Assembly: GCA_030848705.1 (NCBI GenBank)
Contig: JAUIZM010000015.1
Coordinates: 310,001-374,000, forward strand
Length of the DNA stretch: 64,000 bases
Direction of reading: 5' to 3'
Source of the DNA: Heracleum sosnowskyi
Lineage: Eukaryota > Streptophyta > Magnoliopsida > Apiales > Apiaceae
The notes beneath the pieces were generated by a model that was not told the DNA's origin, did no database searches, and saw only the letters and a program-made list of their open reading frames with translations. How positions within the stretch are numbered: position 1 is the stretch's first letter; each line of letters opens with the position of its first letter. The position numbers were made by a program, and so were the translations under genes. This document shows, piece by piece, positions 58,201 to 64,000 of the stretch.

Positions 58201-61200
58201 TCTATTTTTAATAAAGAATATAGATGTCAGAGAATACAATAATTGTTTCCAAAAAATTTCTCAAACAATGATGTGGTAATAATAACTTGTCATTCATATG
58301 ACACGGAAGACATATATCACATGGGAAGATATTTTTGAAATTATTGTTAAATTTTCTAGCATTTCTTATGTTATAAAGTTTAACTTGTAATTGGGAATTC
58401 TGGTATTCACACAAATAAAGAACCATCTGCCTGAAAATATATGCTATAATTATAATATTATGTAAATATTACAAAATATATATAAGTTTTTGAAATTTTG
58501 ATATATCTATATGGGTCAAATTCCACATATAACCGTCTTAGTATTAGAATCTTAAAACTATTTAATATATTATGCTATGTTGGGATTTATGGGTGATAAC
58601 ATAGAAACAACTTAACTTTGTACATACTTAAATTTTAATTAAGTAGAACATACTGTCACAACCAAAGTATGTTCTTGTAATCAGTATGCAATGTCATTTT
58701 AGTTGTGTAATTTGGAAGAAGTTCACTTGCTGTGTTCAAGCCTCAAAGAATGCATATTAGATGACAGCATGAATAAAGGTTACTGTCATCAGCATTGACA
58801 GTAAGATTACAAGAAGACAGAATGTTGCAAGTCACGACAACATATTCACTCTGACAGCAACATTGGCGGAAGACTACGCGACAACAACTTTAGCCCTCGA
58901 CAGCAAGTTTGGAAACCTCGACAGCACTCTATGCGGGGAACTCATACTGTCACCAAAAGAACATTCCTGTGACAGCAAGATTTGCGGCAAAAGTAACTGT
59001 CTCGAGAAAGTTCCTTGTTCTAGATATCTTCTCAGTCAAATCCCGTGACAGTTTCAATGTTCAAGAAACAGGCGTGTTGCAGTATCCCTAAGCTGCACCA
59101 AGTCTGCAAGACTACGACAGAAGATTCAAGCACTACAAAACAAAAGCGAATCAATTCAAGAGCAAGGTCAAGTCTCTATTTGCTGAATTGTTTTAGCTGG
59201 AAATAAAATGAATCTAGGTTGCTTTCTTTGTAATGTATATCTGACATGTTAGCAATTTAGGAAAGTCACATGGGTAGACAGTTTGTAAGAAGCTGCCACT
59301 TGATAATGACAGCAGCTTCACAAACCCGTGTTGATAGTGATATGATTAGTTTATACTTAGACTATCAATTCATTCTAGAATAGTAACGAAGGCAAGCAAG
59401 TGTCTTGACACTACGCCATAAGTGCTCATATGCAATGCTTTTTGTGAGGGTTGCAAGCAAAGCGTTGCAAAAGCTATGTTTAGTTTTGGTCTTCTGCAAC
59501 ACTACTCAAAAAGCATTGCATTTCATTTGAATGCACCGTTGCAGAGTGAATGCTAGTGTTATGACGTGCAACACCATTTAAAAGCGTTGCATTATACTAC
59601 ATTATTTTTAGAATTATGAAAAGTATACATATTATCAAAATATATAAAATGTCTTCAAATTTAATTATATTTTTTTACTTTAAAGTTTGAAAAATAATAT
59701 ATTTTAAAATTGAAATTATTTTTAAATTTGTTCTGTATAAATATTTATCATATTTTTTATGATTATAAAAATTATTTTTATGATTATAAAAATTATACAA
59801 TTATCAAAATATTTTAAATGACATTAAAATTTTGATCTATTTCTTACATTAAAATTTGATATACAATATATTATAAATTGCATTATTTTTATGTATATTT
59901 TATATGAGTATCTATCATGTTTTAAATTTTCTAAAAACTTTTAAATTTAAAAATAAAAGTAAATTTTCCAAAAAGAAAAAAAAATTAACAGCAAACTTTC
60001 ATTCAAAAAAAATGAGAAAGAAGATACAACATATACATACACTGACGTACACGTACACTAACACATGTCACTAGGTGAAATATTGAGCGGACAACTTTCC
60101 CCCTTAACTTTAATGAAATAATTCAAACACACCAAAACAATTTACTTTCCCCCAAAAGACTACTCCCTCTCTGCTCCATCTCTCTATCTCGACAAACTCT
60201 TTCTGCGAACTCTCTGGTAAACTCTCCACAAACTCAATTTATAATTTGTACAACTCTGATTAGTAGTTTCTTCTTTTCAATTAATTCATAATCTCTAATC
60301 AGTTGTATTTCAGTGTTTAGGGTTTGCATTTAGGGATTTTATTTGGGTAACTTATTTGGGGTTCTCATTATGGGATTTAATTTCCAACTTATTGGATTTG
60401 AACTTGATTTAGGGATTTGATATTCTACTCACTTGTATTTCAGTGTTTTGGGTTTTAATATTTTCTAATTTGTATTTTATATTTGAATGTTTGGGGTTTG
60501 TAATTTGATTTTTATTCAAATCCAAATATTTTGTTTATATGTTTCGGGTTTGTGTTTTGAATTTTATTCAAATCCGAATTTTTTGTTTGAATGTTGGGGA
60601 TTTGGTGTTTGTGTATGTTCAATTTTATGCTGATTTATGTTTGGGTTGTATTTGTTATGCTGAAATACAATCTTAAGTCAGGACAAAAGAAACTAATTTC
60701 GTTGCAGAACTGTTCTCCTAAGATAGCTTTGTGTCCTTGTATTTAGTGCTATACCTTTAATTAACTATGTTATCAACAAAAAGGCTGGAAAGAACCTTAA
60801 ATCCCCAAACAAGTACAAACTAACTTGTACTTTATCAGAGTTGGAGTGATTTTTCGTGTTAGGCCGGTACTGTCAAATGTTACTTGTACTTTTTATGCTT
60901 GGCGATGTAGATATTCTATTTTTGTTTACGTCTTTTATGTAACTAATCAATTCTGATGATGCTGAAAATATTATTGGCCTATAAATCCACTTGCAGGAAC
61001 TGTATGTTGACCCTGATAATGGCGGAGAACCAATGAATTTTTATGATGTTTTATGATAATTCTTCTCACTTTTTTGGACAAACTTGCTACGATTATTTAG
61101 CCAAATTCGTAAATTTAACCTTTCAAATGATTTATTAGTTCTCTTTAGCTTTGTTGATTTTCTAATTATAGGGATAATGGTCTTTAAATACTTACACACT

Positions 61201-61681
61201 CATGTCTCCACAGCTAGTCAAACCATTAATCTCTTGTTAACAAGGGAACAAGGGTCTCTAACAGACTACAACTACAATGCTAGGGATCATACATTAGTTA
61301 TTACAGATGAAAATAGATACTTAAAGCGATTTATCTGAAATTATCTGGTTTGCTTCAAGTGTAGGCTTTGTCTCGTAGGAGGAAGAGAAGTTCATGAGGC
61401 AACATTTACCTTTCTATTACTTATTGTGTTTGTGTCATCTATAAATTAGTCAAGTTCATTAGCTCTTTTTCTTGTTCTTATTCAGAGATTCATAGGTACA
61501 TTTGTGTTATAATTTTTAAAACCCTTATGTTCAGTAAACTTCATCTGTAATGAGAGAAATTTTTGAAACACTTGGATGAAATATAATTATGTGGATGAAT
61601 TTTTTGAAACCATGAGTAGATTTTTTTTTCCAATGTATCTGTCTATTTTTTATGTGGTATTTACTGAAAATATAATTATAG

Positions 61682-62538
61682 GTAACTGGAAAAGCTCTTA
61701 TGCTGGATGAAATTATCAACTATGTGCAGTCCTTACAAAACCAAGTCGAGGTACATATCCAAAACATAGTTTTTTTACCGCACACACACATATCTGATAC
61801 ATATATGTTCTGTTAGATTTTATGCAAGTAATTATAAATTTTCGACAGTTCCTTTCGATGAAGATTGCTTCTGTAAACCCCATGCTCTATGATTTTGGAA
61901 TGGAATTGGATGCATTCATGGTCAAATCAGAGGTACAAAACCAGGTTAGTAATTAACATATAGTCATTATGCATGTATATGTGTTTTTGGATTTATAAGT
62001 TAATTAAGTTATGTGCTAATTACGTGAAAATAAAAATATTCAGAGTAGTAGCTTGGAAGCAACTAATATTCAGATGTTGGATCAGAGACTGTGGCGGTTC
62101 CTACGTTGAATAAAGAGCAGATCACAGATAGTCACTGGCATGGATGGTGGAAATTTAAAAGCAGATAAAGGAAGGAAACATCTAAAAGAATATTTGGAAT
62201 TAGAAGAAAAGGTTTGATCAATTTTTAATTTGATATCTTTTAGGAGGTGTTGAAGTTATATGAAACTTCCTATTCATGCAGGACTTTATGTTTCATTTCA
62301 ACACAATTGTTAATTTGTTAGTATAATATTATGTTTGCTTCTACTTAAAATTAAAGATTCATAAATGTTTTATCACGTTATGCAGATTATTATATTGTTC
62401 GATGTAGTGGAGAACATGTCATTGATGTTGAAAAATCTGCGTAAAGCTAATCCAGATCTTGGAACCTTGAGTGCCACCCCAACAAGTGTTCAAGATGACA
62501 ATAATACTCCTACGACTCAAGGCGGCACTGAATTTTAG
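61682..62538 (+). pseudogene. Captured bHLH gene fragment with chimeric tail, inside CACTA-2
   Basis: Exon 61682-61750 encodes VTGKALMLDEIINYVQSLQ and exon 61849-61932 (or to 61944) encodes FLSMKIASVNPMLYDFGME. Together these are the loop/helix-2 and following segment of plant bHLH factors of the BIGPETAL/CIB-like group, with original intron borders retained. The preceding basic DNA-binding exon is absent. The next exon-like piece (62044 on: SSSLEATNIQMLDQRLW) hits a stop. Further segments (to ~62211; 62385-62538, ending in a Thr-rich tail and TAG) are not bHLH and look like a transposon-protein or other gene tail. A CT-rich leader (60165-60240) suggests transcription. It cannot bind DNA as a bHLH, but could act as a dimerisation decoy or small-RNA source; that is inference. 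Confidence 0.75.
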
Positions 62539-62904
62539 CAATATAATTATGTAAAGGTTCTTAATATCTGAACTTGGTCAGTTTGCACGTAAAAGTTATC
62601 TACTTCATCCTACGTGCTTGGTGTTGGCACTTACGTTTGAAGAATTTGTAATGAATATTTTAGGTATTTTGTTTTGTTGTTTGGACGTGCCTCCGGTTGG
62701 CATGTAGAATATTTGGTTGCATGGTTTTGGATGGATTTCTTTTATGTACGAAACTGTTCTGGCCAAAATTTTAATTAAAGCGTTGCATTTGTTTTTTCCT
62801 AATGTTGAATTTTAAAAAAAATGGTGTTGCATTAGTAAATATACTGTTGCATTACATGACAATTACTGTTTAAAAAGCTACTACAAAGCGTTGCATTACT
62901 GAAG

Positions 62905-63065
62905 GCATGTGGACCCCACTGCTGACGTGGCACGAGGCCCCTACTGACGTGGCATGAGGCCCCTACTGACGTGGCACGTGGGACCCACTGCTGACGTGGC
63001 ATGCAAGTGGGACCAGGTACTGACGTGGCCATTAAGTGGGCCCCATTGCTGACGTGGCATACAAA
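62905..63065. repeat. TGACGTGGC minisatellite near the right end of CACTA-2
   Basis: Six copies of TGACGTGGC occur within ~140 bp, at about 62921, 62943, 62966, 62991, 63019 and 63049, separated by GC-rich linkers such as CCCACTGC and GGCCCCTAC. The core ACGTGGC is a plant bZIP site. Confidence 0.88.
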
Positions 63066-63546
63066 GTGGCCCTGTGTTTAAGGCAACACTCATTGGTGTT
63101 GCATTTCCTTGATTTTGGTGTTGCATTATACTTATAATGCAATACTTTCACGCCGTTGCAGTAGATGACCAAAAGTGTTGCATTATATATCAAAGGCCAC
63201 GCCCGCGGATGCAACGCCCATTTCGTGTTGCATTTTTGAAAAAGAAGATGAATGCAACGCTTTTTTGGTCTACAGCCACATTAAAAAAGCGTTGCATATG
63301 AGCACTTATGGCGTAGTGTGAAGAAAACAGAAGCTCAAGATTTATCTCTTGAGGTTGTAGCAACACTTTGCAAAATAAATAAAAACATTTATTTTGTGAA
63401 ACTTGTCTTTAGAACATACTGTTTGTGAATGCATACATATTACTGATAACATTAAATCTTAGTTTTGGTTGTTGAAATTGAGATTGAATTTTATTAGTAT
63501 TGCATTCATTCCCCCCCCCCTTCTGCAATACACGAGGACCAACAAC

Positions 63547-63558
63547 TGGCATCAGAGC
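63547..63558 (+). promoter_or_regulatory. Primer-binding site of the second copia element
   Basis: TGGCATCAGAGC, two bases after the LTR end, is one base off the classic TGGTATCAGAGC complementary to the 3' end of initiator tRNA-Met, the usual primer for plant Ty1/copia reverse transcription. Confidence 0.88.
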
Positions 63559-63596
63559 AAACAAATTAACATACATATCTGAGATCACGACGACAA

Positions 63597-64000
63597 TGCA
63601 GAAATCAAACAGTATCGAGATCCCAACTTTTGATAAAGAAAACTACAGCATTTGGAAAAGAAAGATCTTGTTGTTTATCAAAGCTGCGAATCCACTATAC
63701 CCAGGTATTCTCGAGAATGGTCCTTTCATTCCAAGGAAGGAAATTGAAGCCACAACAGTAAATGGTGAAGTCATTCCTGCACATTGGGTTCCCAAAGATC
63801 CCTCGGAAATTTTGGAACCTGGGAAGGAGAAGATGGTGCTAGATGATCACTTGCAACTCATCTTGCTCGATTCTCTCACGTTGGATAAAGCCATGTGTGG
63901 AAGTGTGATAAGCTGCACATCAGCCAAGGAGATGTGGATCAGGTTAGCTTTACTATGTGAAGGAAGTGAAGAAGTTAAGGGCAGCCAAAGGCAAATACTG
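63597..64000 (+). CDS. Copia gag, N-terminal part (runs off the window)
   Basis: The ATG at 63597 opens a frame that stays open to the window edge (~134 codons). The product starts MQKSNSIEIPTFDKENYSIW and continues with KRKILLFIKAANPLY, then VLDDHLQLILLDSL and TSAKEMWIRL. This is the gag layout of plant copia elements (Y-x-x-W-K near the N-terminus, then the UBN2-type domain). It forms the virus-like particle core. The position just after LTR and primer-binding site agrees. No stop or frameshift is seen in this part. The remaining gag, protease and pol are outside the window. Confidence 0.9.

Larger units (their letters stand above)
59409..63318. mobile_element. CACTA-2: 3,910-bp Pack-type CACTA carrying bHLH exons
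   Basis: The ends CACTACGCCATAAGTGCTCA are identical over at least 24 bp in inverted orientation. The target duplication is TGA (59406-59408, 63319-63321). Subterminal motifs AAAAGCGTTGCAT repeat in both arms (59455-59590; 62780-62900; 63090-63300). There is no transposase gene, so movement must depend on enzymes supplied by another element. The interior holds exons resembling a bHLH transcription factor and a chimeric downstream exon. Confidence 0.93.
58578..63544 (+). repeat. 5' LTR of a second copia element, interrupted by CACTA-2
   Basis: It starts TGTTGGGATTTATGGG and ends GACCAACA, so the TGTTGG/CCAACA ends are inverted. Two bases later comes the primer-binding site. With the CACTA and its 3-bp duplication removed, the LTR is ~1,054 bp. 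The left part repeats CTGACAGCA/GACAGCAAG motifs (58760-58990). The element's other LTR lies beyond the window. Confidence 0.82.

Noticed and set aside
62832..63214. Minus-strand ORFs rich in HATSAVGPTCHVSRGL-type repeats
   Set aside because: They are read from the TGACGTGGC minisatellite and CACTA-2 subterminal repeats.

Overview
The window looks like a repeat-rich nuclear chromosome segment from a flowering plant, probably a eudicot. The evidence is Ty1/copia, CACTA, hAT, Helitron and Stowaway-type elements with plant-type termini, TTTAGGG telomere-type repeats, and AT-rich intergenic DNA with GT-AG introns. I cannot name the species.

Layout. 1-7493: 3' part of a Ty1/copia retroelement: the RNase H end of pol, a spacer with its own TATA box, a 1616-codon additional ORF, a polypurine tract and a 3' LTR that lacks its last ~37 bp. 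7693-9698: exons of an RPA1-like (Rep_fac-A_C) gene fragment. 10660-11074: a two-exon small coiled-coil gene. 12679-17789 (minus): the one clear conserved host gene, a seven-exon ALKBH10B-like Fe(II)/2-oxoglutarate RNA demethylase whose 513-codon frame closes across all exons. 19065-25859: eight head-to-tail non-autonomous Helitron-like copies. 26558-27931: a solo LTR of the same copia family with a perfect 5-bp target duplication. 27937-34765: AT-rich intergenic DNA with a Tourist-like MITE and small repeats.

34774-48499: a hAT-like element (8-bp duplication ATTCAACC) split by a 13,077-bp CACTA element (35361-48437, duplication ACT). The CACTA carries two divergent genes. On the minus strand is an 11-exon, 887-residue fusion of a Ptta/TNP1-like protein with a Ulp1/C48 protease domain. 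On the plus strand is a TNP2-type transposase broken by one frameshift in an A-run. Between them lie GA microsatellites, interstitial telomere repeats and about 33 copies of a 60-bp satellite with a near-perfect palindrome and W-box cores.

48508-58577: intergenic DNA holding a segmental tandem duplication with one small hypothetical gene (52850-53395, minus) and the decayed 3' end of its duplicate, two MITEs, and a ~1.85-kb tandem duplication with foldback arms and a repeated 20-bp palindrome. 58578-64000: a second copia element (5' LTR, primer-binding site, start of gag) whose LTR is interrupted by a 3,910-bp CACTA (59409-63318, duplication TGA) that has captured bHLH exons.

Most genes here are transposon genes, so they work as parts of elements rather than as a pathway. 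Nested order gives relative ages: hAT before CACTA-1, and copia-2 LTR before CACTA-2.
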